Notes: a model not told the origin generated them from the sequence alone. DNA of 64,000 bases from Trichinella spiralis (GCA_000181795.3 CM012953.1:910720-974719); one strand, 5' to 3'; positions 1-13,498 are shown, numbered from the stretch's first letter. Numbers and translations: made by a program.

Positions 1-27
1 TATGCAAAACTTTCATAAAGAACTTAC

Positions 28-1351
28 TGGTCGAGGTTCACCTGGTGGATCTTGCAGTTTTACTTCATAGCCATCGCCTACGTGTCGGCTACTAGCAAGC
101 ATAGCCTTCACATCTTCTTCTTTTTCAAAAAGTAAGTATGCGCATTCTAAACATAAAGCCCAATTAATAGAATAAAAATGCTTTCATTAGCATTTCATCA
201 TCTACCATTGCTAGGACGTCCGACTATGCCACTGAACCAGTTTATCTCAAGATTACCAAATCTCCGAAATGCATCATGTACTTTACCTAAAATGAATTAG
301 TGAAAATAAATATAGAGCTTTATAAAGGCAAATAACTAATACATTTCATAAAATGCAACACTTGAAACATATTGTTGAAGAAGTTTTTTTATCTGAAGTT
401 TTAAAAGAGCACTTCATTTCATATTTCTCATAAAAACTACAGTTTGGTTATGCAACGGCAGCTGTGCATGAAAAGTTTAAATAACAAAAATATTTTGATT
501 ATTGATATTCAATATTAAAATGTACATACTTTCTGGCCATTCTGTGGGCAGATCACGCACAAATACTTTTCGCGAAACGGATAACTTTTCTGCAGCTTCA
601 ATGATACTTCTGTCTAAAAATTGGGATGGCTTCCACAATGATGAAAATTCCATCTCTAAAAATCAAACACAACTTTTATGCAACCAAATGTTCTAGCAAA
701 TGTTGAATGAATTTAATAATAAAGGTCGGTGCATGCAAACATTAAAATTCCTTAATAACCTAGGTCAGTTACAAATACAACTATTTGTTGAAAGATTTAT
801 GTCGGTCAAAGTGAACAAATATTATTTCATAATATTACGTTCAATAATTCTTAACAATAAGGACAAAGAGTTCATATAATGACTGCAGTATTGTCTATCA
901 TTTGATCTGCGTTAACCATACAGCATGCAAAGGTTGTGTAACTTTCTTCAAGAAATGCATTTTTATTTTTATCTTCATAATTTACACTATTTTTATCTTC
1001 ATAATATTTTATTAAAATTACTTGAAGAATATAATAAAATTTAGCAGTTCTTTGTTAGAAAAATAATTTTTATTGATTATAATGTTTTTGCTTATGTTCA
1101 TTTTTGCTATTGCTGCTGTTAAATATTGCATTATCCAAAAATTGCATTAAACTCTGCAGTGATATGTCTTATTCATTTTTTATCTTATGAGCATCATTCG
1201 AAAAAGTATTCGGCAAAAAATAACATGACTTACTAGGTTCCTTTGGTGCAGCGTCTAACGCTGCAGACATAAGACTTTCGAAAATTTTATCATATAATCC
1301 TTGTTCTTTTCGTTGATATTTTCCAATCTTTTTCTTGTTTTGTTTCGACAT
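28..1351 (-). CDS. CPEB-like RNA-binding protein, 5' part (RRM1), truncated by window edge
   Basis: Four exons in frame: 1351-1234, 655-530, 286-206 and 146-28 (148 codons), ending at a gtaagt donor at the window edge. The product has a lysine-rich start (MSKQNKKKIGKYQ), then at about residues 60-148 a first RNA-recognition motif. It reads SRKVFVRDLPTEWPE, then DAFRRFGNLEINW, then ECAYLLFEKEEDVKAML. The FRRFG-L-x-x-W block and the YLLFE strand are what CPEB-family RRM1 domains show (cytoplasmic polyadenylation element binding, translational control in germ line and neurons). RRM2 and the zinc-binding ZZ domain would lie outside the window. The N-terminus is short for a CPEB, and the ATG directly follows a tttag acceptor, so the start may be trans-spliced or an upstream exon may be missing. 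A 5' UTR exon could lie near 1505-1540, where a strong gtgagt donor is visible on this strand. It could also be another RRM protein. Confidence 0.65.
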
Positions 1352-3622
1352 CTAAAACAATTTTCATTAATTCAATAAAAAAATAATAAAATTAATGAAT
1401 TTAGATATTGCTTACTGTGATCCTTAAAATGATTTAAACTATAACTGCAAGTTTTTCACCTTTAAGACAATCGAGCAACCTGTCAGTTAGGCAAAGGGTC
1501 AGATAATGGCACTCACAGTTGACACGCTTGCTCCGCTCCATGAGCTATGCTTTTTTTGGTTGGTGGCTTCTTCTCATTGGTTATTTAAAAATGTCTGTCC
1601 ATTTTGTAAGCTTCTAAAGAAAGATGTTATTGGTTTAATTATTTTCCATTTTTATTGGTGAAAATTATTTTTTGAATTTCTTATGTGCTATTAATATTTC
1701 TGGTCTACCATTTAAATCTAAAAAAGTGTTCCACCAGTTTATGGATTGTATTTGCTTATAAATCCTTAATATTTTATAATAAATCTTTTTTTGACATGAA
1801 TTAGAAATAGTTCAGCCATAGTTTACACCATTTTACTTTTTCATGTGCTTATGCTTTAAATTAATTTAATGATTTAGAAAAAACGTTTATAATCATCACT
1901 TTTATTGTAGTATAGCTGAATTAAATATCTATGTTGTCTGTTTTGTACTATATATAAAGGAGGCTTTTAAGTGCAAAAGTACTTTTTGCAAAACTTCTGG
2001 CATGATGTTTTACAAATAATCATTTAACAAGTATTACCAATAACATAAAAATATACTTTCAGCTGCCTTTCAAGATAAAAGCTGTTTGTTGAAAATCTTT
2101 TCCGCCAGCAGATTAGATTCTGTTGGGCAACCTAGATATAGACTATTGCTTCTAACCAGGGCATTAAAGAAACTAATTATAGCCTAAGCATCACTGCCAT
2201 AAACGACGCTTTTCTTTATTATTAAAGGTTATGATCCAGAATACACTGACCTTTATTTCATGCTGAAAGCCCCCTACTGAGCGCAGAAGTTCATCTAATC
2301 TTCAGAAATGTAGCAGGTCACTTTCTGCTTTGATATCTAAAATGCTGAGCTTGAACAGAAATAAAATTCTCTCCAATTTGTGAATTGATTATGTTTTACC
2401 TCAGTCCTCTCTTTTTCTGCATAAAAAACGTATTGCAAATTGAGTTGCGTTAATAATATCACTGCAGAAATGATTGACCAATTTATGTATTTAGTCCTTT
2501 ACAACCTTCAGATTTAAGCTAATTATAGGTCATTTTCGATATAATATTTAAAGCTTCCATTTGTTCACTTAAAAGGGATCGTGTTTTAGTTCATTACTGC
2601 AAATATTGCATTGTTAAATGCCAGTTAATAGTTAATAGAAGTTCAGCAACAATTGGAGTTAAATACGAGACACAAAATCTTTAGCTTGCTACGGGTGGGC
2701 ATACTATCTCTAGCACATCTCTGCGTTAACAAAAAACACTGGGCTTGCTCACGGATAGATACATTTATTAGCAGTATGCTGCTTAATACTAAGAAAAAAC
2801 TTGGAATTTAGAAAAAAAAGAACGTCCTGGCTCAGTATGCATATAAATATGAGAGTGAACGTGGTTTTCTACAAAATAATCACAAAGTTGAATGTAAAAC
2901 AGATGACAGTACTGTAAAAACTACAATAGCGAAGAAGTTTTAAGTTACTTGCTGTAGAAGAGATTCCACTGGTTAAACAAATTTACAGTCACAAAATTAA
3001 TCAAGCATTCACTGCTTTGGAAACCAATGGTCGCTTTCCAATATAGAGTTCAGCTCTTTGAGTAATATATTACAACTGTGCAGAATCATACTACATATGT
3101 GATCAGCACTTGCACACAGATAGAGTCTGGGAAAATGTTCTGATTGAGCAATTACATTACAAGTTATTTTTACTATAGAAGGTAGCGTGAGGCTACTGTT
3201 TGAAAGAATTATAAGATTTGTGCGAATAGAACTTTCAAAACAGTTCTGAAGTTGTTTCAACACTTATTTATCATACAAATGTTTGTCTGTGATAAACAGT
3301 TGTCAGTAATATAATCCTAAAAGCGAATAGAGATGTGGTCACATAAAATCAAAATTTTCAGGCACAACTATAGGTCACCCTTAATTCTGAAATAATCACA
3401 TGTGATTTTGGAATCTGATACTTTTCATATATGATAAGTTTGCTGATACTTGTATTCAAGGCTGTTTCTTACATTTTTGCCAAGCCGTGCACTGGCAAGT
3501 CCTTTGGTCCTTATTTAAAGACCTGACATAATGATAAATATGAAGTAAAGAAGAAAATTAAAATATTAGTGACAACATCATTTTTATAGGTTCACAACAA
3601 TTTGGATTTAGATTCAGCTGAT

Positions 3623-3646
3623 AGAAATAGAAATAGAAATAGAAAT
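3623..3646. repeat. (GAAATA)4 hexamer microsatellite
   Basis: Four tandem GAAATA units, seen directly. No gene overlaps it. Confidence 0.9.
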
Positions 3647-4280
3647 GGAGTTCCTTTTATTTGAATGGTTCCGGTAGATGCTCAGAAACAGATTGTCGCT
3701 TCGGAAGTTATACATAGTGGGCAGTTGTAAACAAACAACCTCTTGGAAGGTTAACATAACTGTTTCAACGTAAAGGCGGATAAAAGTTATTTATGCTTTA
3801 TTTATTCTATCTGCTGATAGGTAAACACAAATAAAAGAGTGTTGAAGTTGTGATCAGAAAAGGCAACAGGTGGAGAGCTGGTTAAAAGTAACAAATTCTA
3901 TGAATGAAAGTAACAACAAATTGCTGCTCTTACCAGAGACGCACAGATAGTCAGCGCTTAATGGAAGTATTTCTGAGCATCATTTTATACTGAACTTCTA
4001 AAGCATTAGATCCATGAAGATGGTTGCAAACATAATGAAATGTTACTTTTAGAATAGAAATAAAAGTACTTCACATACAATATTTCAGGGTTAAGTACAA
4101 CGTGACACTAGGTTATAGACAATAAACAATACATGCCAAAATACATCTGCAGTTGTCGTAACTTTTTACATTAACTGAACAAGAGATAGTTGGGAAAAGC
4201 ATTCTCCTCACCTCTAGTCTTTGGCAATTTAGACGGAAGCTCTAGCCTACGATAGAGCTGATCGTTAGAGCGTGTCGCTG

Positions 4281-4306
4281 TGACGTCATTTCCGTATGTA
4301 TATAAG
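4281..4306 (+). promoter_or_regulatory. Promoter-like module: CRE palindrome plus TATA box
   Basis: TGACGTCA, the palindromic CREB/ATF site, lies at 4281-4288 and TATATAAG at 4299-4306, in a locally more GC-rich patch (about 4200-4380). An AATAAA lies near 4391. No coding exon follows within 2.5 kb, so it may drive an unseen non-coding transcript or be the control region of a decayed LTR. Function is inferred from motifs only. Confidence 0.3.
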
Positions 4307-4975
4307 AATGCGTTATCAATTTTTACTTTCACTTTAGCTCTTCCGCGCACAACTGCGTTACACGGTATTTACTTTGGTAGTTCATGCTAAATAAAATTCA
4401 TCAGAAATATTGTTATAGCGTCTCATAAATTAATTACAAAATAAATAGTAATGCGAAAATTTTGTTGGAAACAATATTTCATAAATAAAGCATGCTGAAA
4501 CCAGCCTTATAAAGAACACAGAAAAACATATTCCCATTAGTAATTATTTGAAAATATTGCTAGACATTTGGAAACCGTTTATTTAAAATAATATGTACTG
4601 CAGTAGATTAACTAGGGGAAATAGGCAAAATATTTTCTTATTTCCTTATGAACGACCCCTGTTGTCCACCAAGGAAATCTAGCAATTTTATTTAAATTAT
4701 GTAAAATCATTGCTAAAATTTAATTTGTTGGAATAAAATTTCCATAATTTAAATGTATATCAGTTATTCATAAATTGCAATTTGTAATTCATAATATATG
4801 CTTTCATTTGTACTTCATGGATTCCGCAGAAATCAACATTTATATTTAGCAATGATAGTCTTTATGATAAATTTTCTGCTGTAAACTTAATATTTTCGAA
4901 ATTTTAATAGTATTGTGGTATATTGGAAAATCATGTATGCATTCACTTTGAATACGGTGAAGATTTCATCAGTAG

Positions 4976-4976
<1 letters not shown>

Positions 4977-5034
<58 letters not shown>
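4977..5034. repeat. (TG)29 dinucleotide microsatellite
   Basis: An uninterrupted TG run of 58 bases, seen directly. Its length makes it likely to be polymorphic. Confidence 0.98.
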
Positions 5035-5035
<1 letters not shown>

Positions 5036-6876
5036 ATCTTATTTGCTTATAGTATGCGTTGTGTGCACTCCAAATAAACAATTTTAAGCGTTGATTATGA
5101 GTGTTGTCCCCTCTGTTGTAATAAAATATTACAGGTATCAAATCCAATTTGCTAAAGTAATCCATGAGAAAGCAAACTAGTAGTAAACACTATAAAAATG
5201 TAAAGAAATTAAGTAATGATCGCAATGTGTGAGTTTCTATCTGAATTACGAAATATTACATGTAACATCAAATGCATTGAGTTTCGTATATATTGCTCTT
5301 TTTTATGCTTTGCTCATTTTAAGCATGAACTTGTTCAGCTAACAAAGTTATTTATGAAACAAAACTGGTGACTACAAACAAGAAACAAACAAAAACAAGT
5401 AAAAGCTTTTATTTACAAAAGGTAAAAATCGATGCTAATTGGCAAATGCAAAGACATTTACAAATGTATCTTATTTTTCTATGAAAATGCTTTAAAAAGT
5501 AAATTCTCAGTTTGTCGTAACTTTAAATATAAGCATTACTTTTGGTGAACAAATGCTTTTAAATTTAATTTTTAAATTCTATTTAATTTTTCAGTTTTAA
5601 TAATCTTATAATTTTAAGTTTAAATAAAGTAAAATTTTTAGTTTAATTAAATATGGGTTTGTCATATCAAGCTGCAAAAGATTGACATTTCTTAGGCTAC
5701 TACGACAGATTAACTAATGATTACGTATTTCATCCCTGTGTTTCTTTAAATGTAATAAAAAAGTACCTTGATGAAATAAGCAATGAAAAGAATTCAAGAA
5801 AGAAAAAACAAAAAGATTATAGCATAACTATATAGTTTGATCATAATTCATGTGAGAAAATATGCTCTCTTTCTGCTTACTTTTACGTTATCCTGGCAAT
5901 TGCAACAACTGATAATGCATGACTTTTTCAGAAACTCAGGAAAAAGGGTATAAAAGAATTTTTCAAATAGTAGCAAATAAAAAAACTCTTTTTTTAACTC
6001 TTAACTATTAACATAATAAATTTTAAAGTGTTATTTAAAATTAATTCTAATATTCAAAGTGCGTAATACCAAACTTCCTTTCATAATGTGTCATTGAAAA
6101 TCTACAATTAAAAAATTTTAAAATTGCAGTACAATTTTTAATTTTTAATCACATCAAGGATGAAAAGATTTACATAAATAAATGGAGAATGTACATTGCT
6201 ATATATAGAGTGGAAAATGAAAAGCATGATTTTTCCTAAATTTTAATTATGCTAAATGATCACTAAATTATGAATGAAGTAAAATCTTCGTAAATTCACT
6301 TTCAGATAAACATTTGTTATAGATTTAGCAGCATCTAGATTTTAATACATTTTTTTATTTAAAAAAAATTAAAATTGCAACTTCATGAGAGGCCAAGATT
6401 TCTACCTTTCCAGTTATTAATTTTTCAAATAATAAAAATATGATCTTCGCATAAAAAAATTCAGAAAAACAAAAATCAGGTTCGACATCAACTCATTTTT
6501 AATTAATTTAAAATACAGAAGCAAAAAATGAGAAATTTAAAATAAAAATTTCCGATGAAAACTTCCTAGAATTGAAGTTTCAATTCGTACACAACTGTTT
6601 CAGTTTTCTTTTTATGTTGGTACCTAAAGCTTCAAAAAGATGTTATTAATGGAAATTTTTGTTCTCATTTCTCATCTGCAGCTGTGAGTACTTGGTGCTA
6701 TGCTGTCAACACATAACAGAAGATAAGTAATGAACAGTTGACAGGCATATTCATCTTCAGTGCATTCCTGCGGATGGCTGTTCCTTTCTTTTTATTACTT
6801 TCCTTTGCGAATGTTGAGTGGATTAAAATTGCCAAAATGAATTTTCCAAGTTACTAGTAAATTCTCTTGATGCTTC

Positions 6877-9800
6877 ATGGCTGCGTTAAATTTCTGGCGT
6901 TTTGTTATTTTTGTATTTTCAATTGTAAAATGTATTTTGTCAGCTGAAATTGAAAATGGAAATTGTCCATCAGGATGCCACTGCAATGAAAAGTACGTTG
7001 AATGTATTGCCCTAAAAATGAAGCACATGCCATCAGTTATTTTTTCATCAGCACCACATTTTGATTTGTCATTCAATCGTATACAATCAATAAACAAAAT
7101 GGATTTAATGAACTTTAACGACTTGATTTCACTTGATATGGCACATAATTTATTGAAATTTATTGAAAGTTATAGTTTCACTTCGCTGGCTAATTTAAAA
7201 ATTTTGAATTTGAGTTACAATGAATTGCAGTTTTTAAATAATGATACATTTGTTGGTTTATCTCAACTTCGGCATCTTTCATTGAACGATAACGCTTTAT
7301 TGCTGATTGAAGAAGCTGCTCTGGAACCGTTGATTAACTTAATTGAATTAGATGTGAGCAATAATGAACATTTGAATTTTTCTTCACTTCTCACAGCTAT
7401 TGAAAAATTGAACAATTTAAAATTGCTCCAAACAGACGAACATCACATACGTTGTAACTGTTCCACTGTTGTTGCCATCGTTAGTCTTCTTCAAAATAAT
7501 ACAGAATTGGGTATTCAAACTGAAGATTGCTTTTACAAATACAGTGAAGCTGATAATTCAAGGTGTTTGGAAGAATTGATAAATTATGCAAACTATTGCA
7601 AAGGTGAAACTGGAGACGTTGAAAATATTTTTCCTGAATGCAGTAGAAGAAAAATAAACAAAACAAAGCAACATCAACAACACAAAGTTCATTTAGGATC
7701 AAAACAAGCTGATTTGGCAAATGCAAGGGTGAGAAGAATTCCCAGGCGCCATCGACGTCGCAGTCCTGTTAAAATAGTTCGACCTCCTGAAAATGTGGAT
7801 GCGGATTTAGATGAGACTGTTTCTTTTACCTGCTTGGTTAGTGGTTATCCAAATCCAAGAATTCATTGGTTTTGCAATGGAAACAAGTTGATATCTTCGA
7901 ATCGAATAAAATTTTATCAGCATGATCAGAAAGTTGTTATAACGAATGTCCAACGTGAAGACAACGGCGTTTACACATGCGTGGCAGAAAATGCTATCAG
8001 CCAATCCACTGCGACAGCATTTTTACAAGTAAAATCTCGACCAGAATTTCGTCTACGTCCTCAAAATACTATTGCTTTGGAAGGTGCAGAAGTAAAATTA
8101 GAATGCGATCCTGTCGGCTATCCTCAACCAGCTATAGTTTGGACCAAAAATGGACGATCCATACCAACAAACAGAAGGATTGTCATCAGTAACGCTGGAA
8201 CAGTTTTGAAAATCAACTCTATTTCAGCAGACGACGAAGGGCAGTACACTTGTTACGCTACCAATGCTTTGGGTAGCATTGAATGGAGCGTTGCTGTGAA
8301 AGTGAAGCAGAGTTTTCCGCCGAGAATGCAAAATGCTCCTTCAACCCTGATTCTCACTGCTGGCAACACAGCATCGTTTCCCTGCCGCGTGGTCGCAAAT
8401 CCTGAACCGACAATTACTTGGCTTTTCAATGGAAACCCAATTCGAACAGTAAAAGGCCATTATGAAATGTCATCTCAAGGGACTTTGTACGTTTTCAACG
8501 TCACCAAAAGTGACGAAGGATTTTACACTTGTCAAGCTAGCAACGCTGTCGGGGCCATTTCCGCTGACGCCCAGCTAGAAGTTATCGCATCAAATTTATC
8601 TACTGACCAAAAAGCACCTGCTATTTTGAATGTTGACTCTGAATTCATTCGAAGCACAGTCCAACAAGCTACTGCAAATGTCGATAAAGCAATCAACTGG
8701 ACAAGACAAAAACTGTATGATGATCATCCCAAAAGCCCAGCTGAATTGATGGCTTTGCTTCGGTATCCAGGCCCAGCAGCGTTGGAACATGCTAGAGCTA
8801 GAGAAATTTATGAACAAACAATCAGGTAACAGTTTATTTTTAATATAATTTAATTATATTTTAATGCCTGATAGTTTAGTTTGATCCAATCCCACGTTGT
8901 TCAAGGATTGCATTTTAATCTGAGCACACCTTTTGAATATCCACACGTTCTATCTAAAGGCCATGTGGCTTTAATATCAGAGTTGACAGGCTGCAATGTA
9001 CACAGAGAAATGCCTAAATGCAACGATATGTGCTTTCATAGAAAGTACAGATCATACGATGGTTCATGCAATAATTTTGAACATCCCTTAAGAGGAGCTA
9101 GTTTAACATCCTTTAAACGACTGCTGCCACCAATATATGAAAATGGTTTCGATCAACCTGTTGGATGGCGTAAAGGGAAACTTTATTATGGCTATCCAAA
9201 GCCCAATGTCCGAACAGTGTCTCAAATGCTCATTTCTACGAAGCAAGTGACCAACGATACAGAATACAGTCACATGCTTATGCAATGGGGGCAGTTTTTA
9301 GATCATGATTTGACGTTGACAGTCAACGCACCAAGCATTTTACAATTTCAAACTGGTGTTGATTGTAAACGTACTTGTCAGAATAGACCTCCTTGTTTCA
9401 ACATTGAAATACCTCCAAATGATCGACGTATCAAATATGGTGTCTGCATGGAATTTGAAAGATCTAGTGCTGTTTGTGGATCTGGGGATACCTCTGTACT
9501 TTTTGATACGTTGCAGCATCGAGAGCAGTTGAATGTGCTCACTGCTTACATTGATGCTTCCAATGTTTACGGAAGTGAGGAAGCAGATGCGCTAAATTTG
9601 CGTGACTTGTTTTCAGATCATGGACAACTAAAATTTGACATTACAAGTCATAAACAAAAGCCATATCTTCCATTTAATAGGTAAAGCTGCTTGTTTTCTG
9701 TAACTTATATTAAATTTATCATAAATTATGCGGCATTTTAAGCGGAATCATGAACGCTATTTCAATCATTGTATTCTGTTCAAAATTAAAAAGTTTTTTA

Positions 9801-11621
9801 ATGTATAAAATAATAAAATAAACATGCAGCAAATTCAAAAAAGAGATAACTGAAATATGTTTGTTTTATAACTTGCTAATAAGTTATTCATGTAGATAAT
9901 TGCAAATTTTTATTACTAAATAGCATAATAATATTTTTATTAGAATATTATGAAAAATATTAATATTTTGCTAATACCTCTATTTCAGAATTAATCAAAC
10001 AAAAAGTATATAGTTCTCTTATTCTTTTGTTCTCCAGAAACTTACCAATGGACTGTAGACGAAATTCGACCGTCCCACATTCGATGCGCTGTTTGATGGC
10101 TGGTGATTACCGCGCTAATGAACAGGTTGGACTTTTGGCAATGCATACGTTGTGGATGCGGGAGCATAACCGTATTGCAGCTAAATTGCTTCGCATAAAT
10201 TCTCACTGGGATGGAGAAAAAATTTATCAAGAGGCAAGAAAAATAATAGGCGCGCAAATGCAACACATTACTTATCACAGTTGGCTACCAAAAATTTTAG
10301 GTATTCATTATTACTGTAGCTTTGAGTTCATTCAGTACTGCTTGCTTTATTTAAATATTTCGTTTCTTTTACGCTATTTTTTAAAATTACATTTTTTTGC
10401 GAATTATAAAGTACTAAAAAAGTATTTCTTTCAGGACCTCAAGGGATGAACATGTTAGGAACATACGGAGGATACAATCAAGCTGTAGATTCGACAATAT
10501 CTAACGCTTTCGCCACGGCAGCATTTAGATTTGGGCATACATTGATACAGCCGATTTTAATTCGTCTTGACGAGAATTTTAGGCCGCATTCAGCAGGACA
10601 TTTACCACTAGAAGAAGCATTTTTTGCACCTGAAAGACTTCTAAATGAAGGCGGAATTGATCCTATTTTGAGAGGGATGTTTTCAACTCCTGCCAAGTTG
10701 CCAACAACAGGTCAATATTTGAACAATATATTGACAGAACAGTTATTTAACAAAGCGCATGACGTTGCTTTGGATTTGGCAGCTCTGAACATTCAACGTG
10801 GTCGTGATCACGCTTTACCAGGTTATTTGGAATACCGTAAATTTTGCAATTTGAGTTCACCAGATACATTTGATGGTTTAAGCGACGTTATACCGGATCA
10901 GTCAATTAGGAGAAAGCTGCAAATTTTGTATGGACATCCGGGAAACGTGGATCTTTGGGTTGGAGGTGTCTTGGAAAAATTGCTACCTGGTGCTAGGGTA
11001 GGTCAGACATTTGCTTGCATCATTGCAGATCAATTTCGACGAATTCGTGATGGCGACAGATTTTGGTACGAAAATGCCGGTGTTTTTAGACCAGATCAGT
11101 TATACGAAATCAAAAAAACTACCCTTGCAAGAATTCTGTGTGACAGTGGAGATGAAATTGATCGAGTTCAACGTGACATATTCAAAAATATCGGAAGCAC
11201 AAATCCAGAACATTACACAAGATGCGAACACTTACCAAATATAAATTTGAACATGTGGCAAGAATGTTGTGAAGAAGACTGCCGAGCTGCAATTAAGTTT
11301 GAAACCGTCGACGATGCACTAGACAAGGACACAACATTTTTAAAATCTTCTAACATTGATGAATTACTTGCGTACGTATAGTTACATTTTGTCATGTTTA
11401 AAGCTATATGCAACAATTTAAAATTTTTCAGAATTCGCAGAAAAAGATCAATAACAGCTTCACCAATAATGTACAATTATTTTAACTGCAGCTGTAAAAA
11501 CAAAATTCCAAAGATTTCTACAGAAGCTGAACACAAATTGCAATCTGAAATCAACAGTTTGAAAGAAGCTGTAAAACACCTGGAACAAATTATTATGAAA
11601 TTAAATTTAAACAACAAATGA
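6877..11621 (+). CDS. pxn: Peroxidasin (LRR-Ig-haem peroxidase), secreted matrix enzyme
   Basis: Five exons (6877-8825, 8880-9680, 10038-10300, 10435-11371, 11432-11621) give 1,379 codons in unbroken frame. Order: signal peptide (1-22), LRRNT with CPSGCHC (30-43), leucine-rich repeats to about 185, LRRCT (193-256), a basic linker [12 protein letters not shown], three C2-type Ig domains (about 300-385, 388-475, 480-571), then an animal haem peroxidase domain from about 690. Catalytic marks are visible: QFLDHD (haem-linked Asp791, distal His792), the conserved WMREHNRIA helix, and FRFGHTLI with the proximal His. Peroxidasins make hypobromous acid to form sulfilimine cross-links in collagen IV of basement membranes. 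The tail has RRKRS (1319-1323), a proprotein-convertase-type site, and a short helical C-terminus. No von Willebrand C domain is visible and only three Ig domains are seen, against four in vertebrate peroxidasin. AATAAA at 11811 is a likely polyadenylation signal. Confidence 0.97.
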
Positions 11622-13498
11622 ATTAAATGCAAAAGTAGCTGTAAACTCTAGAAATTTGAAAATTGCTAACCCTTTTTGGTATTGCACAGTGTAGTTGCAT
11701 TTTGATATAATATTCTCAGTGCATTGTTTGGTTCCACGATGGTTTTTATTTATAATTTGAAAAGATACTGCCATTTCTCATCTGCTTTCTGTTAAGCATA
11801 GATTCATATTAATAAATCTACAAATCGTTATTGTTCTGTCATGATTCTTTGAAATTTTTTTTATAATATAAACAATTCATTGATGACTTGTAAAATTCAA
11901 TATGCATAAGAATTGCAAAACAACATTTTTACAAATATTACTCATCACTTATTGATATATTGCATTGTTATATTAATTTTGCTAATTCATTCTCATTTCT
12001 CAATATCTTGTCCTCTAATATAATATAAAATATTAAGCACATTAATTTTTTTCCAAGGCATGACAATTTTCGATAATTTTTTAAATTACTTTTTTAGTTA
12101 TTGTTAATGGTGGCAGCAAATATTAAAGAAACAAGAATATTATTTTACAGCGCTTTCAAAAATGTACAAGCAATTTTTAGCGTTAGCAGTGCTTGCTTAA
12201 ATTGAATTCATGTTATCTTCTTTAAAAGCGAACATTTTTATTTTTTCAAAAAACTCCTCTAAGTGCCAGAATAAACTTGTTAATTTTTATAGACTAATAT
12301 TTAGAAAATTCTGGAAAGCAAACAAATAGCCAATTATACATGTGTAGCGCCCTTTTGCTCCTTCTTATTAACGTCATCAAAACGAGTCATAATGGGGAGA
12401 GTTAAACGTTTATTTCTCAACAAGCACAGCACACCGACACTGATCAAGATCAACACACTAACTGATCCTGTTTACTCACTGCCAACTCTCACTTCCGCCT
12501 TCCTTGTCCGATCCGCTTCTAGCCAATCAGTGTTCCGTAGAGTTTCTTCCTTGTCGATAGGTGGCGCCTCGGCTTGTGGTCTATAATGATTTACCCGTAA
12601 TAATAATTATGATTATTGTGTGATTTCTTTATGTCTAATTATTTGTGACCCATTACGCATGCATGTGTACAATCAGTTAGTTGCTGATATAATCAATTTT
12701 CTTCTTAATTGCTTCACAGTTTATTCACTTTTGCAGTAATTCTAAGGTAGTATTTGACTTTCATAAACTGCTTTTCTGAAAACTATATGAAAGTATATTC
12801 CAAAACAGTTGCAAACTGCATTGAGTACATTAACATAAACGGTTGCCATGCAGTGAAATAATTCAGAAAAGATTTAGATGAACAAAATACTCACAAAAAT
12901 AAAATTGAGTTTGTCTTAAATACATGAACAGGAAAGCCAACTGAAATATTGAAGAAAATTATAAGAGGTTTGCTTTTGAAAGCTACATTTTATGATTACT
13001 GAAGTCCATGAAGTATGAAATTACTTGAAATTTTTTTAAAGTACGGCATAATTTGTAAATTATTTGTATTTAGTAAATAAATGTCCTAAGTGAAATTTTT
13101 TATAATTAGCCCTCTTCCTTTCGACATTTATTTTTTGCTTTATTTAGGCAAGTACTGCATTTTCAGTTTATTTTTGTTGAATAAACGTCTTAAATAATAT
13201 AAATAAAATAATATGCTATTTTGAAGAATCATTAAAAGTTTAAACTGTTTCAAATAAAGAAAAATCTTTTTACCATTGTAAAAAAGTAAATCAACCAAAA
13301 TGATACAGTACTGTACATTTTATAATTAAACATGATTACATGTATACTGTATTCGCAGCAGTCATTATTTCGGTTTGTTACTTTTTCATCTGGAAGCTTT
13401 TTAGTTTATTCTGTTTTCATTATTCTGTGTTTTTGATGTTAATTTCAGTTGTTTTGCTAAAACAAAATTATGTGACTACGATCATTATTGTTAAATGA
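11622..13498. other. Intergenic region, peroxidasin 3' side to INTS1
   Basis: About 1.9 kb of AT-rich DNA. Apart from the likely peroxidasin polyadenylation signal at 11811 and the LTR-like fragment at 12343-12605, nothing supportable is seen. Confidence 0.7.
12343..12605 (-). mobile_element. Solo LTR fragment, Ty3-like (fossil)
   Basis: A GC-richer island within AT-rich spacer. Read on the minus strand it has an AATAAA (about 12410) and ends in GGGCGCTACA, the kind of terminus LTRs have. The plus-strand start TGTAGCGCCC recurs at about 41673, at the edge of the Ty3-like fossil there, supporting a shared LTR family. No internal coding parts are attached, so it looks like a solo remnant. The outer boundary at 12605 is approximate. 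Probably old. Confidence 0.5.

Larger units (their letters stand above)
1352..6876. other. Intergenic region between divergent genes (CPEB-like and peroxidasin)
   Basis: About 5.5 kb, very AT-rich, with no open frame that looks coding on either strand. It holds a hexamer repeat near 3623, a CRE/TATA-like module near 4281 and a long TG microsatellite at 4977. It must contain the promoters of both flanking genes, but no transcription start can be assigned from sequence alone. The open frame at 4887-5165 on the minus strand is an artefact of the TG repeat read as Thr-His. Confidence 0.7.

Noticed and set aside
4887-5165. 92-codon minus-strand frame with a Thr-His run
   Set aside because: It is produced by reading through the TG microsatellite; the flanks show no coding character.
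6795-7097. 100-codon minus-strand frame at the peroxidasin start
   Set aside because: Antisense shadow of the peroxidasin signal peptide and LRR exon.
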